Assembly: GCA_905221605.1 (NCBI GenBank)
Contig: CAJNDS010002474.1
Coordinates: forward strand, 203,501 to 267,500
Source of the DNA: Symbiodinium natans
Taxonomy: Eukaryota; Sar; Dinophyceae; Suessiales; Symbiodiniaceae
Reading direction: 5' to 3'
Length of the DNA stretch: 64,000 nucleotides
Part shown: one piece after another, positions 35,460 through 48,200 of the stretch
Position numbering within the stretch: position 1 is the first letter of the stretch
Layout: every line of letters starts with the position of its first letter
Notes under the pieces: model-generated
The model's input: only the letters and a program-made list of their open reading frames with translations
Databases searched by the model: none
Told to the model about the DNA's origin: nothing
Program-made: the position numbers and the translations under genes

Positions 35460-38241
35460 GTGCAAATGACTGGCACTGGGTCTGCTTTGGATATGCAGGG
35501 CCTTTGATGCAGATGTCGACTCTGCACATCTACTTCTGTGCACATGAGGAAGATCATCATATTTGCGCTCGAGCGCAAATGCCAGGGGGCATCGGGCCAC
35601 GAGACAAGGCAGGATTCGTCCGAATATTCAGGACACAGAAGGAACCTAACAATCGTGACAGAGACGATCCACTCCAGCATGCTTGGAAATTCTCGTCGAG
35701 CTGAAAGCTGCTGAGGATTGTGGAACCGCAAGCCTATATCCTGGAGGCGAACCCTCCGACACCAGCATTCAGCTCCACAAGTTTAGCAAGCCTGCTTCTG
35801 GATTTTCTCTCTTCCAGTTTTCGGCCTCAGTCCACTCATTGTCCCTTGACTGCTCAAATGACCGGACTAGAACAGGTCTGCCACATAGGTCCTACTTAGC
35901 TGAATCCCTAACCACCTCTGAGATGAATTATCGAAAGAACCTGCATACGCATAACCGCGCGCACGAATGCACACCCTTCCGAAAACATCCGACTTGTCAG
36001 GCAGAGAGGCACACGACATGCACACTTGGCAGCTGCAATTGCATGCCCTCCTGCTCAGGCTCTCGGCTTTAGGTGCAATGTTTGGGGAGGACACGTTTAG
36101 CAGGTTTTGTAAGACTTCCGCGTTACTTGTGTGTTCCGTGGGTTTTGATCAGCAAGGCCGCTCATTCAACAAAAAGGCAAGACAAGGCTGAGGCCCACTT
36201 GCAAACCCGATCTCGATACCGAAAATGCCCCAACCCCAACCATAAGTGCTTGGGCAAACCTTAGCAAGTACTTCCTCGATGGTGCTCGACATGTGTCAGC
36301 CCACGCGCACTTGCGTGCAGTGGATCTTCAATCTCGGGCAAACTGACACTGTGCCTTCCCTCCCACTGATCCCTTGAAGTTTCACTCCATTACCGTTGAT
36401 GTTGATGTTGGCTAAGCACTCATGCAAGCAGGTACTTGAAAGTTCATCTATTCAGATAGCTATCACTCTACCTTGCGGAACAGACCCTCTTGTGCTCAGG
36501 TTGATGGAGGCTCTGCACCATAAGTGGGGCGATTCTCATCGGAGGATGTCTTCTTGTTGCAGGGTCTCTGGGAGTTTGCAGCGCGTCGATCGTTTGTACT
36601 TCCCATTATGTTTTGGGCGACTGGGCATCCCATCCGTTTTTTCAGAGTGGTGGGTGCATTGTAAGGGTGGGAAGCCTTGATTCTTCTATTTAAAGTTTAT
36701 GATGGAATATGACCGATATCTGCCCAACGAATGACCTTATAGATGGACTCTTCATTGACCCCGCCAGGTACGATGGTTGAACGCGATTCGTGATGCCACA
36801 CAGAGCAAGTCTCCTACAATGCAATGCTCAAACCATCTTCAACCCAACAAGCAGCAAAAAAGCGCCCTCAAGCACAAGCACGCCTTGAGCCCCTCATGAG
36901 TATGGAGGGCGTCTTTCGTCGGAATGGCTCCATGCATACACTGCAGGACTCATTCTCACAGACCTGGGGACATCTGGTCACGCTGTGAAGGTTGGCTCTC
37001 AAGTCATACAGAATTCTACAGATTTTTTGGCACGAAGGTCCACATCCCGTGACCGAAAACTTTCTGGAAACCTTCATTTTTCAGCACAATCGCCCAACAC
37101 CAAACGGGCAACACAGGGCTGAGGATGTAGGGTGTTGCATTTTGATTTTACCGATGTCGAACCGCCCAAGAAGTCCTGCAGCCAGTTCACAGGCGTGCAT
37201 TGATGGCTGGCCACATCCATCTGCTTCATTTCCTGCAAGAGCCACCGCGAGGCTAAATCCAAATCCTCAAAAACACAACCCAAGAACCCGAAACCAAGCC
37301 CGCAACTGTACCTGTATCCTAGACCCTTATGCCACAAATAGCACGTCCATGTTTCTTAGAGTTCAAGGCACAGGGCTCCGAACAAAGAAGGGTGGGAAGA
37401 GCTTTACATCCTTGAAGGTGGGATTTGATCATGCTTTTATTTCTTTATCCTCGTTCTCTGAAACTTTTGAAAAGCTGCACATGCTAGAATCATCTCGAAC
37501 CGCCTAGAACCTGCAAGGGCCTAACATCCCACGAACCAAAGTGCAATCCCTGAATCAGCTCTTGCCAAACCTCTTCACACTACAGAGCTCCTAGAATTTG
37601 TGAGTTTTTGCACTTGACTTCTAGGGCGGTTTTTTTCTCCTCTTGTTCGGGGGTTAAGGTCCAAATTTGAACCCTGCACAACTCCGGCAAAGGCCTCCAG
37701 GCAATGTTTGCAGATGTGCGACGCGAAAGGGCACCGGTCGCCCTGGGGAGTCTCTGAAACCAAAGCTCACTGAAAAGACAACTCCCTACCTCCAGCTCCC
37801 TACTTCAACACTGGCTGCAAGCACGGTCGGTAAATGCATGCTTCATGCCCGGTCCGGCATGCTTAGGGTGCACTGTTTGGGATTCGAAGAATAAGAAGTA
37901 CCTGGGACAGTTGGATCTGGAACGTATGGGTACAGATTCACGACGCTTACATCTTCATGCTTTTGGACTTACAGGACTGTCCTGTTGACTGGCCATTCGT
38001 GCCTGCAAGTCTCTCACATGAAGCCATTAAATCAAGCGATAGCTCGAAGACCTCTAGTTTTCGGCAAGGTCTGAGGGTAGCGAGCCATCAACCTATTTGC
38101 TACAAGTATAGTCAAGAAGCCACTGAGATGTTAATCCAAGCCGATCAGCCACTGAGCTTCTCACTTTCCTGGCTGGGTAGCTAGCTGTTCATGGGTGTGA
38201 GGGTGTCCTGGTTTTGTGACTTGGCCTGGCGGTGTACTGAG

Positions 38242-38262
38242 AGTGTGTGTGTGTGTGTGTGT
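38242..38262. repeat. (GT)n microsatellite
   Basis: About ten GT dinucleotide units. Confidence 0.9.
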
Positions 38263-40016
38263 AGACTGCGGCAGGTCTGTCCAACTTAACTTGTAGAATG
38301 GGTCGAAATGCCTGATGATCTGCTTGTTTCGTTCTTTGTAAGTCTCAAGAAATGTCGTTGGGAAGTGGGTGGAAGTGCAGAAACTGCAGCGTGAGGAAAG
38401 CATGTATCCGTGTTATTCTTGCGATAGGCAGGGAAAGTATAAAGATGAAGAGAGTTAGTTTTTGCAGCCCCACAAATCGTCAAGTGCCAGTTTATGGCTG
38501 GGTGTCCGAGAGCAGCCTCTGATCAGACCGCAAATGGAATCCCACCCAACCCAACTCCTAAACCAAGCTTGCCAAACCCCAATCCGACTCAACCTTGAAA
38601 TCCAAAGGCCCGAATCCCCTTGTATGCTCAAATCTGCCGATGGTCGTGCGCTGTCAACTCGCGCCGAAATCCAGTCCAAGTGCAACTGCGGTTCTCGCAC
38701 GCGACGGGGGCCTCCGGGCCTGAAGCAGATATCCAACCAATCCCCTCGCCCCCCCCACCCCCTCTTGTCCCTTGCCACCTCCTCGCCCCTGTTCATATTA
38801 GCTTTTGTTTTACTCACCTCGCTGCCCTCTTTACTCCTCCCTCGCCTCACGTATTCATTCCCCACCCGCGCACTCCGAGTGCGCACTCCCCCGCCTTTAC
38901 CACGCCTCCCCTACCCCCCAAAGAGCCAGTTTTCCTGGAAGCGGCGCACTCCTACGGGTCCGGCCGAGGCCGGTCGCGCAGCGCTAACATGAAGGGGCTG
39001 GGGCTGGCTGTAAAGAGTAAATCCAAAAATTAGGGCTTCACCATCTTATAGGCACTTTGCCAAGACAACCATAAGCCCAGAATCCCAAACTGTTGGGCAA
39101 ACCACAAAAGCTTATGTACCCAGGTAGGATACACAGCTTGAGGAGAAAGCAGACTCTTTTGAGGCCGGGCAGTGGGGAATCGATCTGTGAAGAGTGCGAC
39201 TTTGGGAGCCCCAACTGTGCATTTTGACTTGAACTTATACACAAAACCGTAAAACAACAGAACATCCCTCCCTCGCGTACGCAGCTCCAGCCGTGGCACA
39301 GAAGCTTTGCACATGGGCCCGTTTGTCTCCGCGCTTCACCTCGGACTTTCGCAAAACCAAGTTACTAAGGTCCTAAAGTTTGAAAACCTTCCTGATGAAA
39401 AGGCGATAGGTCGGGAGAAACATGGCTCGAGGCATGGATCTTATGGCGATCCGCTCCGCTAAGTGTGTAGAAACGTATAAAAACAGAACCGAACCTCAGA
39501 CTGCAACTCTGAACTTTGGTAGACTTTCATCGCGAAGATTAAAAAAGCCGGACTGCACTGGTTGATTCATGCCAAGTTGCTGTCTCGAGGCAGTGTGCAC
39601 ACTTCTCGTCCTTGAGGCAGCATGGCACCATTATATCCAGCAGCATTCATTCCAACAAACGAACAAAAACCTGAGGGGGAAGACATACTTCGTCCGAAGT
39701 CGACGATGCCGTGAGTTCCGCATTCCACTTATTGTGCCACAATGACTCGCCAGGCTTGGCCCTTCTGGATAAATGCGCGCGGAAGGAGGCACCATGGAAT
39801 TTTAAGAACGGGCGCAGCACAAGGCATCCAGCTGCCCTTCTCACCAAAGACAATGACTGAGGAAAGAACTTTGCTGTGCAACGTCGTGAGATCGCCAGTT
39901 GTCGCATATCACGCAAAATCACAGGTGCTCATCGCACCATTGTCGCCAAGCCAATAGAAGTGACTATGCGATGTCGATCTTCGCACTCGCAGAGGCAGTT
40001 CAACCTGAAGTCGATG

Positions 40017-40037
40017 CCCCCCCCCCCCCCCCCCCCC
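40017..40037. repeat. Poly-C run
   Basis: Twenty-one consecutive C residues; length in the assembly may be unreliable. Confidence 0.9.
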
Positions 40038-41182
40038 GAAAACGATTTGTCCACCAAATTCCCTCCTGTCGCAGTTCTGTTGGGACGTGGGTATGGGTGA
40101 AACCATCTAACCCAAACTTTTCAGGATGCCTGCTAGCACTTCTTCGCCGCATCCGTGCCGGCATGCTTTAGCTGTGCTGAGCTCTAAAACCAATTGACGT
40201 GGTTACATTGGAGCAAGATGGGAAATCCGGCCCCTTCAATGTCCATCGTGTGATTTCTAAAAAAAGCGACTTCGAGGCGGAACTCCCGGTGCAGCATATG
40301 GCTCCGGATTCATTCTGCGCTTTTTGAAGCCGGCAAATCAGGATCTGTATTTCCAGTCGGTGAAATCCACGTATGGGGTCAGTGAGGGGGCCACTTGGAC
40401 CGATGCAGCTTCGCTTGAGATTGGTGACCCAGTCATATCGTATGGAAGGGATTCGTTCGTTCGCTCTACTGCACAGCTCCACTTTAGGATATACGGCCCC
40501 AAGGGTCTCAGCCGAAAAATCGGGGCACGCGATTCTGTTCTTTGAGGCCTTGGTAGAGCTCATGGTTGAAAACTTCGTGCGCCGCCATCTACGGGCTGGT
40601 TGTCCCGTACCACAAGAAACTCTTCAGGTTGCGCTCAAAAAAGCCGCAGCGCTTGCCAATTTCATTTTGAAACTGCTCGTAGGTTCTGCTGTCGCGACCT
40701 TCGGCTTTTCTATTGCCGCTGGGGCAGACGGTGGCTGTGCAGGCCCTTGCAGTGCCGATATGCCTTGGCATGTCCGGAAAAGGTCCTATTTGCATACGTG
40801 GGGTAGCCATTGCGCAGCCAGGCGGTTTCAATATAGATGGTACGTTTGTGAGAGGTGCATCTTGCGGCGGTCGTAGCAGAATCGCCATTGCATGAACGGA
40901 AAACGCTCACGAAATGGTCACCCATGCTTGCTGCGCGATGTTCGCAATCTAACTTTGTGCAATCCCTGTCTCTGGATTCATACGCTGCTCACTGATTTCG
41001 CCATAATGTGATAAGCAAGCTGCCACCCTGTCAGCTGCCACTTCTTGCCATTCACTTGCCCAAGTCGTTATTATTGCCTGACGAGCTGCATGAACCAGCT
41101 GCATGAACACCCAATGCAAATCTGTGCGTGCAACCGCACACAGCAGTGTTGAGGTTTTCGGGGAGTCTGACTTTATGCGACA

Positions 41183-41207
41183 ATGGATGGATGGATGGAT
41201 GGATGGG
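41183..41207. repeat. (ATGG)n microsatellite
   Basis: Six tandem ATGG units. Confidence 0.9.
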
Positions 41208-42268
41208 AGCCTGAACCGATGAACACTATGACATTGGTCCTCAGAACAAGCACATGCTGAACTACGCTTGGTTGCCTATTTGGATTCGCAGCCACGTGAA
41301 ACGCACGCGTACACCCCGCGAAAATCCCGCAGTACCAAAAGCCAACACACAACCCAATTAACTAAGCCGCAAACAAACCTCACCGTGCAGCTTAGCTTCC
41401 ACCTGAGGGCAGTCGTCACCTCTGCAAACGAAATGGCTTTGCAGGCCGGAAAATTGCTCGAGGGAAAAGAACTCGCGAAGAAATTCTGTCAAATATGTGC
41501 TGTGGGAAGTTCGATTCAATGCAGCCTGACGCTGCTTGCTCCACCAAACTATGTAGAGAGCGCAAATGATGACTTCTTTTGACAAACGATCTGACCCCGA
41601 CAAGCCTGAACCCAAACCAACTCAAGCATTTTACCTGTTTGGCAGACATAGGGTGGTCTAATTGCGATGTGTAGTTTTTGGTATCTGGCTTGGTCGGTGA
41701 GAAACTTCATGGCCTGTCTTGTGGAGATCGCTTCCTCCACCCAAGTCTTTTCAAGCTTTCAGCAGACTGACGCGCATGCTCTGCGGAGTGCGGTCGGTTG
41801 GGGTGGAGAGGCTCAGGGTTCAGGATTCGCGGCTTGGGTTTCGGTGTTCTCAGACATCCCCGAGCCGCTCGCTGACATCGACTAGAGACGACCGGGAACA
41901 TGCTGGAGTTCAGCTGTGGTGCTAAGGTCTTGGCATTCCCTAGTTCCGTCTTGTGATTTCGGGTTGTCACTGTGGAGGTCAACTCTTTGATCCCTCTAAC
42001 CCCCAAGCCCCTGGGCCAAAGACCCCAAAGGCACCACGTGCAAAATTCAACCCAAATCCCTGAATCCCATTGTAAGTCTTACCCAAAACCCAAAACCCTA
42101 AATTCCTCAATCCCGTTGCATTGAAAGTGTTTGAGAGTCTTGTCTCAAATGTGTTCAGCCCATGGGAGAATCGCAAGCCTGGCTTATGCAGCCCGAGGGA
42201 CGCTCATGCGCCTCCAAGTTCTGGGCTGCACAATGAAACTTGCATCGCCTGCACTCCACCTGCCAAAA

Positions 42269-42332
42269 GGTTAGGGTTTAGGATTTAGGGTTTAAGGTTT
42301 AGGGTTTCGGGTCTAGGGTTTTGGGTTTAGGG
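42269..42332 (+). repeat. Interstitial telomere-like repeat
   Basis: About nine degenerate units of GGTTTAG over 64 bp (GGTTTAGGATTTAGGG and so on). TTTAGGG is the plant/dinoflagellate telomere unit. A short reverse-oriented CCCTAAA patch lies at about 42080-42110. Confidence 0.8.
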
Positions 42333-43400
42333 ACCAATGAAATTACTGGAAACTTCGACATTGCCTGTGGCTTGAGTTTTACTTGCTTCCACAGGTTGTG
42401 AAGTGACACAAAAAACTGTCCATCCGGACGTGGCCGTGGCCGGGTTTGGGATTATACGCTTATCAATGCCAAACCACACTACACTCCCATAGTCCCGATT
42501 CCACCTTTACCCCCTTTCCCTAATTTCTTGAAAGAACTATACCACCCGAGCGATTTCGAGCTTCCGGTTCCGGGAAGCTGGCAATCCGATCCTCAACGCT
42601 ATCATGCTCCAAAATTGAAAGGGCTCAATAAACCAAACACCGACAAAACTCAAAGCCCAAACTTCAGACTCCTAAAACTGCGAACTTCAACCTTGAACCT
42701 AGAAAGCCCTTCACGACAAGGACTGAAGGCCCGACCTTGCGCATGGGGCAGTCCTTCTTCTTGTGCATTTTAAGGTTTTTGTTCATGACTTGCCTGCCTC
42801 AGGAGATGATGCCAACGCGAAGCCTACTATGTCGGAACCCTAAAATTCCTGATGTCTCAGATCGTCTCAGTTCTCAATGATATCACGTAGCTGCTCCAGT
42901 TTTGAGACTCAACTCGTGTCAAGGCAGTCACGGCAGTTTGCCCTTGGAGAAGACTTGAGACCCAAACGCTAGGCCCTGTAGTCCCACCAGGGCAATTGCA
43001 AAGCTTGCTTCAAGGCATGGCGACACTACACATGAGAGCCGCAAGAGCCTTAATCAATCCTGCTTGAAATGCATGCATGATGCATAAAATTCCGAAATAT
43101 TGGGGCACATGTGCATTAACAGAAAGCTTGTTTGGCATGCAAAAATCAGCCATCTTATCCGCAAACCTCCCCACAACGGTGACGCACCGCAGGACCGAAA
43201 ACTGAAAGTCCATGACAGTCCGAAACCCTGCATCCTGAAGCCAGAGCTCAAAACACCTGCGCGTTCCAAGCTGCAGCTGGGGCAGATCCCAAAGGCACCG
43301 CCAGCAGTTTCAGCGACGGGGCCGGGTGCGCCCCTCCTTTCGCAGGCGGGTTCCAGGCTGGTTTGCAGGGTTGGTAGGAGCACCCAGCATGTGTAGTCCC

Positions 43401-44150
43401 TCGCTCCAGTCGCTGAATGCCTAGTACGCACCCTTTCCAGACATGTGAGACACCCAGAGGAAGTATTGAGATCAAACTCAACGAATGCAATTAGACTTAG
43501 CTATTTGCAAGATATCAAACAAGACTGGTTAAGTGAGCAAGGAACAGGAGCTTGCCACATAACCCAAATAAATAGCCAAAGTTCTGTCTTCCATCAAATT
43601 CCCCCACAACACCCATTCGACCCCTCACAAACCAAAAGACCTCAAAAGCAGGATTAATGGATCCATCTTTTCAAGAGAGTGTAGCATCTCATGAGCTAAA
43701 TGATCCATCGACCCCATCACATATACCAAATAAAGCCTTTACTGAAGCTCTAAATGTCGAGATAGAATAAGATTCACAAGTCAAAATGGCAATTCGAGCA
43801 ATTTAAATTCTTCTCTGCAACCCAACTATAAATCCCCACCTCCCAAACCCACCCACTGACAAACCTGCACACTCCAAAACACAAGCCCTCAAGCTAGTTC
43901 CAGAGATAGCTGAAGGTTAAAAGGCTTGTTAACCGCTCTCCCACACCGTGTACACATTAAAACAGCGTGGTCAATACACTAATACATACCCAGAAGTCCA
44001 TAATAAGCCAACTCCAAGAACTCGACCCATAACTTGTCTAACTTAGGGCAACAAGATTTATCAAGCGACTGTATAGCAAATGCACAGCTTTTAGTGAAAG
44101 ATGTCTAGATTTTTTAGAACTGATATGTGACCAGCATACATCACACAAAC
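43401..44150. other. AT-richer non-coding segment
   Basis: Base composition becomes more A-rich than in flanking DNA. No reading frame above 75 codons looks genuine. It leads directly into the LSU rRNA match and may belong to the same inserted fragment. Confidence 0.4.
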
Positions 44151-44153
44151 GTT

Positions 44154-44187
44154 GGCCGTAACTATAACGGTCCTAAGGTAGCAAATT
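44154..44187 (+). pseudogene. Bacterial/organelle-type LSU rRNA fragment
   Basis: The stretch containing GTAACTATAACGGTCCTAAG matches the universally conserved core of bacterial and organelle 23S-type rRNA (the region of the I-CeuI homing site) over about 33 bases, with one missing G in GTAGC(G)AAATT. The eukaryotic nuclear 28S version reads differently here (ACTATGACTCTCTTAAGG). It is probably a nuclear copy of a fragmented mitochondrial or plastid rRNA. Flanking sequence was not recognised as rRNA. Confidence 0.7.
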
Positions 44188-44189
44188 TT

Positions 44190-45552
44190 ACAGCCCATGT
44201 CCTGGCCTCGGTAGTGAGGCTGGAGGCGAAAGCGACATGCTCGCAGGTGACGCTGCGGCAAGTGCGGGCGATGTCCACGAAGTGGCGATTGAAGGCCGCT
44301 TGGCTGATGGCGCCCTCTTGTAGGATCCCGGCTGCTTCACGCAGCTCGTCCACCTCAGCGGGGTCGCACTGGAGCAGCTGCTGTGAACCGCTGCGCTGCG
44401 GCAACCACATGCCCTCCAGCCGCCAAAGCTCGCTTGTGAGCCTGAGTGAATTTGAGGGCAGTGCTGCGCCCCGCCCGCGCCAGCACGTCGCCACGCAGGT
44501 GGGAGGGGTCCGTTTGTGGAGGAAGGGTGCGAAGTGGCTCCTGGAACCCCAGTCGTAGTAGCGGCGCCACGACTGCGTGTAGGCCTGCGTGGCCGTGGAC
44601 GTGCCCCTTGTGGCCCAGGGACTCGAGTTGGCGCTGCCACACGGAGTGCACAGACTCCGCAGGCTCGTTGCCACTCCCCGTGCCTGGCCAGATCCCTTGC
44701 GCTCCCACCCAGACCGAGGAGAAATAGCTGTCAGGCCCCGCCGCCTCGGCCAGGGAGTCCGGAACGTCCGTGCTGTAATGTTGGAGGAGCCAGTTTCGGA
44801 CGTCCGTCGGCCGCAGGCCTCAGAGGCGCGAGAAGAGCGGGAGTGTGGGCGCAAAGCGGATTGCGCCGAGTGCCGAGGCGATCCACGCCTGGTTCTTCTT
44901 AGTCGCGCGGCCGTTGCGGGTGACGACCTCGCGGCATTTGCACTCGAGGGTCTTCCGCTTTTGCAAAAAGTGGAAGTAGTCCTCGCAGGGACGACTACGC
45001 GGAAAGACCTCTCTGCGGGCGGCCTCGATGCCCGGCGCAAAGTCCTTGTGGACCCAGAGGTCGCAGGCCAGGCGAAAGAGGCGCACGTGGTTCTCCGTGC
45101 CCTCGTCGCTGACCACCGCTTGGAGAAAGGGTGTAGCGCGGGTGGTGTGTGAGCGTGGTGTTGCGGAGCTGATCCTTCAAAAGGACGCTCAGTGTCGCCA
45201 CGCCGTGCCCTCTCTCCAAGACCTTCATCTTGGTGTCCACAGCCAGGTGGACCTCGGGTTCCGCTGCGTCGTAGGCTGGCAGCTGTTGGCTGGCTCTTCG
45301 TCCGGCGACTCTGGTTGCGCAACCACTCCGTGAGCTGGAGTTGCTGGGCAGGTCGGCTTCTGCACGGCTGTGCGTGACCTGCTGGAGGAGCTCGGCCGCT
45401 GAGTGCTGGCCGACCTTGGCGTGTCGGAGGTACGCCTGGGCATGGTCCAGTTGGGCACGGGTGAAGATGGATGTGTGCTGACCGGCGGTGGTGAGCACCA
45501 GCGTGCCCGATTTTTTTGTTTGAAGTAGGTGGCCTGCCATTGGAAGGGGCAC
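44190..45552 (-). pseudogene. Decayed transposase-like gene (possibly MULE-type)
   Basis: Protein-like sequence moves between frames on the - strand. The N-terminal part (45552 to about 45180) reads LVLTTAGQHTSIFTRAQL and HAKVGQHSAAELLQQ. The next part, in another frame (about 45120-44600), has SDEGTENHVRLFRLACDLWV, IEAARREVFP, EDYFHFLQKRKTLECKC and NEPAESVHSVWQRQLESL, and is cut by a UGA at 44820-44822. The last part (about 44590-44190) shifts again. The acidic residue before a fast-turning FP-x-D-x-FHF stretch recalls MULE transposases, but the family is uncertain. At least two frameshifts and one stop make it a pseudogene. It directly abuts the LSU rRNA fragment at 44187. Confidence 0.42.
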
Positions 45553-45930
45553 TAGGGCACGTGCGTGCAGTTGATGGTGAAGTGAACCTGCTGGTCGGTT
45601 TCATGCCCCTGCTTAATGGCATGGTGTACGTGCGCCCACTCTTGTCTGTCGTGCAGCAACCGCAAGAGCTCGCGGTTGGGCAGCTCAGATGGGGCCCAGG
45701 TCCTCTTGGTGGAGGAATGTGGGGCGTAGCTGCCTGCGGCTGGTTCGGGTGGGAGGGCGCGGCGGCAACTTTGACCACTCCAAGACCCAATCCTAACCAC
45801 TCTGGCTGTAACCTAACCACTCCAGACTGCAAAAAGCCAATCTGACCACTCTGCCAGGCAATTTTGACCATCAGCCCCAAAATTTCGTCACACGTCTACA
45901 GGAACGGAAAAATGATGATTTGTCCAATTT

Positions 45931-46120
45931 ACCCGAAACTTTCCACATGGAGCACATCAGCAGCAAGGCTAATTTCTAAAATAGCCCGAACATCTCATAA
46001 AAGACCCGAAACTCTTCTTCTCGAGCACAATAATCAACCCGAAACATCAATTATAAGACCCGAAACATCATCTCGCAAGTCGAAACTTCACATATCGAGC
46101 ACATATATCCACCCGAAACA
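45931..46120. repeat. Degenerate 72-78-bp tandem repeat with CCCGAAAC motif
   Basis: CCGAAACT...GAGCACA recurs three times (about 45933, 46005, 46081). Extra ACCCGAAAC copies lie at 46037, 46058 and 46111. The units are diverged and AT-rich between motifs. Confidence 0.6.
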
Positions 46121-46326
46121 CTTGAATCACTTGAAAATAGACCCAAAACAACATCCTCACACCCAAATACTTCTCAAATTGGTCTTCTTTTTGGTAATTT
46201 ATATCAAAAGACGAAAATAAAGTTGGTCCTCAGCAAAGTTCATTTCTCGGAAATTGGCCTGGAGAGGGGCAATGCTCCAGATTCAGATCCAGACCATCCT
46301 TCCAGCTCTCAGCTCCAGTAATTTTA

Positions 46327-46755
46327 GAGGGGGGGCCTATAATGACCCCCCTCACTCGGGGCTTCGCCCCTCGTTTCAACCCCCCACTAGAAATATCGCT
46401 CAATCCTGGACTTGGGCAAAGCCCAAATCCAGTATTTCACTCGTTTTTGATAAAGCAAAAATTAAAAAGCAATCCCGGAGGAAGGAATCGAAGATTCCTT
46501 CCGCAGGGTTAGATTTAGTGGTGCTCAGGAGGTATATTTCACCACAAGGAGAACGACTGGAGGGTTCTCCGTTGCCGTTCGACGTAAGATAAACAGTTAA
46601 ACATAGATCTGACCAGCAGTCGGGTTGCTTGCGAACAGCAAGCAATCCGACGTCTAGTGAAAGTAAGAAGATTCCTATTATTGTACCTAAGTGAATTAAA
46701 AAAGACTAGACCAGGATGCGGGCATGCATGCGCAGATATGCAGGCATGCCCGCAT
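46327..46755. repeat. Cluster of seven short hairpins
   Basis: Inverted repeats follow each other with little space: 46327-46334/46346-46353; 46358-46362/46366-46370; 46406-46417/46421-46432; 46480-46489/46493-46502 (10 bp perfect, 3-base loop); 46548-46554/46564-46570; 46619-46632/46638-46651 (14 bp with one G-T); 46716-46727/46744-46755 (12 bp perfect). Such arrays are known in dinoflagellate mitochondrial non-coding DNA, so this may be a nuclear mitochondrial insertion. Confidence 0.8.
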
Positions 46756-48200
46756 GCAAAATGCACGAGAATTTCACGATGGCGTCTGAGAGGCGTTAAG
46801 ACCAATAAAAATATCCGATTAAACTGGAGAATCTTTGAGAGGGCCTAACCCCAATAAATCTTTCAGCCGAGAGGTGAAAACTACCAATACATGAATAAGC
46901 TCCCCCTCTCGAGGCCAATTTCACAAGAATATTTTTTGTAAAGTTCAATTTCTCAAAATATCTTCTTCTAGGGGGCGTTTGTCCAATGTCCTGGTCATCT
47001 CGGAAAAGTTTTTCCTGTCGGTCGCCCCGACAAACATTCATCATGAAATGTTTTTAGGTGAGATTGCGTGACATTGGATAATCTCACCCTTCGAGGTCTA
47101 AATCTTCACTTTCCCGACTTTTGGGAATTTAAATCAAAAACTTATAAAAAGTTCATCTTCGTAAAATAATCCATCCAAGGCCAATTTCTCATCTCACGAC
47201 TAAGGTTGTAGCTGCCTTCAGTCAAGTAGGATTTAGTATTCTAAGTTCAATTTCTGGGTTGTTGGGAAGTATTCCCTTGGATTCACCACTATTTTCAAAG
47301 GCTCCTCTTGCCAAATCCTTGTCCCAACTTCCCAAGTAAACTAATTCCTAGTTAATTAATTGTATAATTGTGTGAGCAACCTGCTATAATCTTTATTTAT
47401 TTGACTACTAAGCGGTTGTAAGATGCGATTAATAAAGCTTCAATATCCATTTGTCGAAAAGATACCTTGTAGATAAAGACAAATCTCTGCAGAATCAGAG
47501 CATACTGGATTATAGAGGTGCTGAATCTCTTCATTAGCTTTCAGCTCCAAGAATGTGAAATTAGCCAAAAGATTAGTTAGATTTGTGTATTGTAAATGAA
47601 AGGTGAAAAGAATACCGAAAGGTAGGTGAAACTACATTTTCCACTGCTACAAGTCCTACAGATTGTTTTCTTCTTCTAGATCACACATCCACACACCACC
47701 GACACTGACTAATACACATCACTAATATAGCTGCATGTAGAAAGAATTATCGAACTTCAATCACCACACTATAAAGCGTTTAACGCCCGAATGCTAGCGA
47801 TCTAACTATCCATCCAATATATTCTATTCACTAAAGTAAGACGAGTAATTGAGTCTGTTAAAGATTAAAATGCTCAGAGATACACACCTGCTGGGTGCGG
47901 GGTGAGCGAGTGTGAGGGGGCCCGTAAGAACCAAGATAAAACCCCTCCTGCACCGAAGCACAAACCTCACAGGCCTCACAGGCGATCTCTAGATGCTACC
48001 CAAACTTCCCCGCATGAAGCATCGACCGCCGGAAACATGCAGATGAGACACGGCTCCCACGGCTCTGCATAAGCTGAAGCAGCGAAAGCGGCTTCGGCCC
48101 CTGCTATTGCTCGTGGCTTTAAGGCTTCTGGGGCCGCGGGCCATCCGGGGGTCTACATGGCTTCAAGTGAAGCGGAAGGTTTCAGGGCTGTTGGGGATCG
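46756..48200. other. AT-rich non-coding segment
   Basis: No gene was recognised. The composition is AT-richer than the rest of the window and continues the hairpin region; ordinary composition returns near 47.9 kb. It may be part of a mitochondrial-type insertion. Confidence 0.4.

Larger units (their letters stand above)
34562..43400. other. Non-coding region, no gene recognised
   Basis: No frame on either strand shows a domain or conserved-looking composition. Apart from the repeats listed separately I see only low-level CCCTAAA/CCCTGAA-like motifs. Confidence 0.55.

Noticed and set aside
34562-44150. Host genes among the many 60-170-codon frames of this stretch
   Set aside because: None shows a domain, repeat or codon pattern above what random open frames give here, and no spliced model could be assembled.
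44162-45880. A single 572-residue - strand protein
   Set aside because: Most of this frame is Arg/Pro/Ser-rich off-frame reading of a GC-rich gene; protein-like sequence lies in other frames except at the very end, so a decayed transposase fits better.
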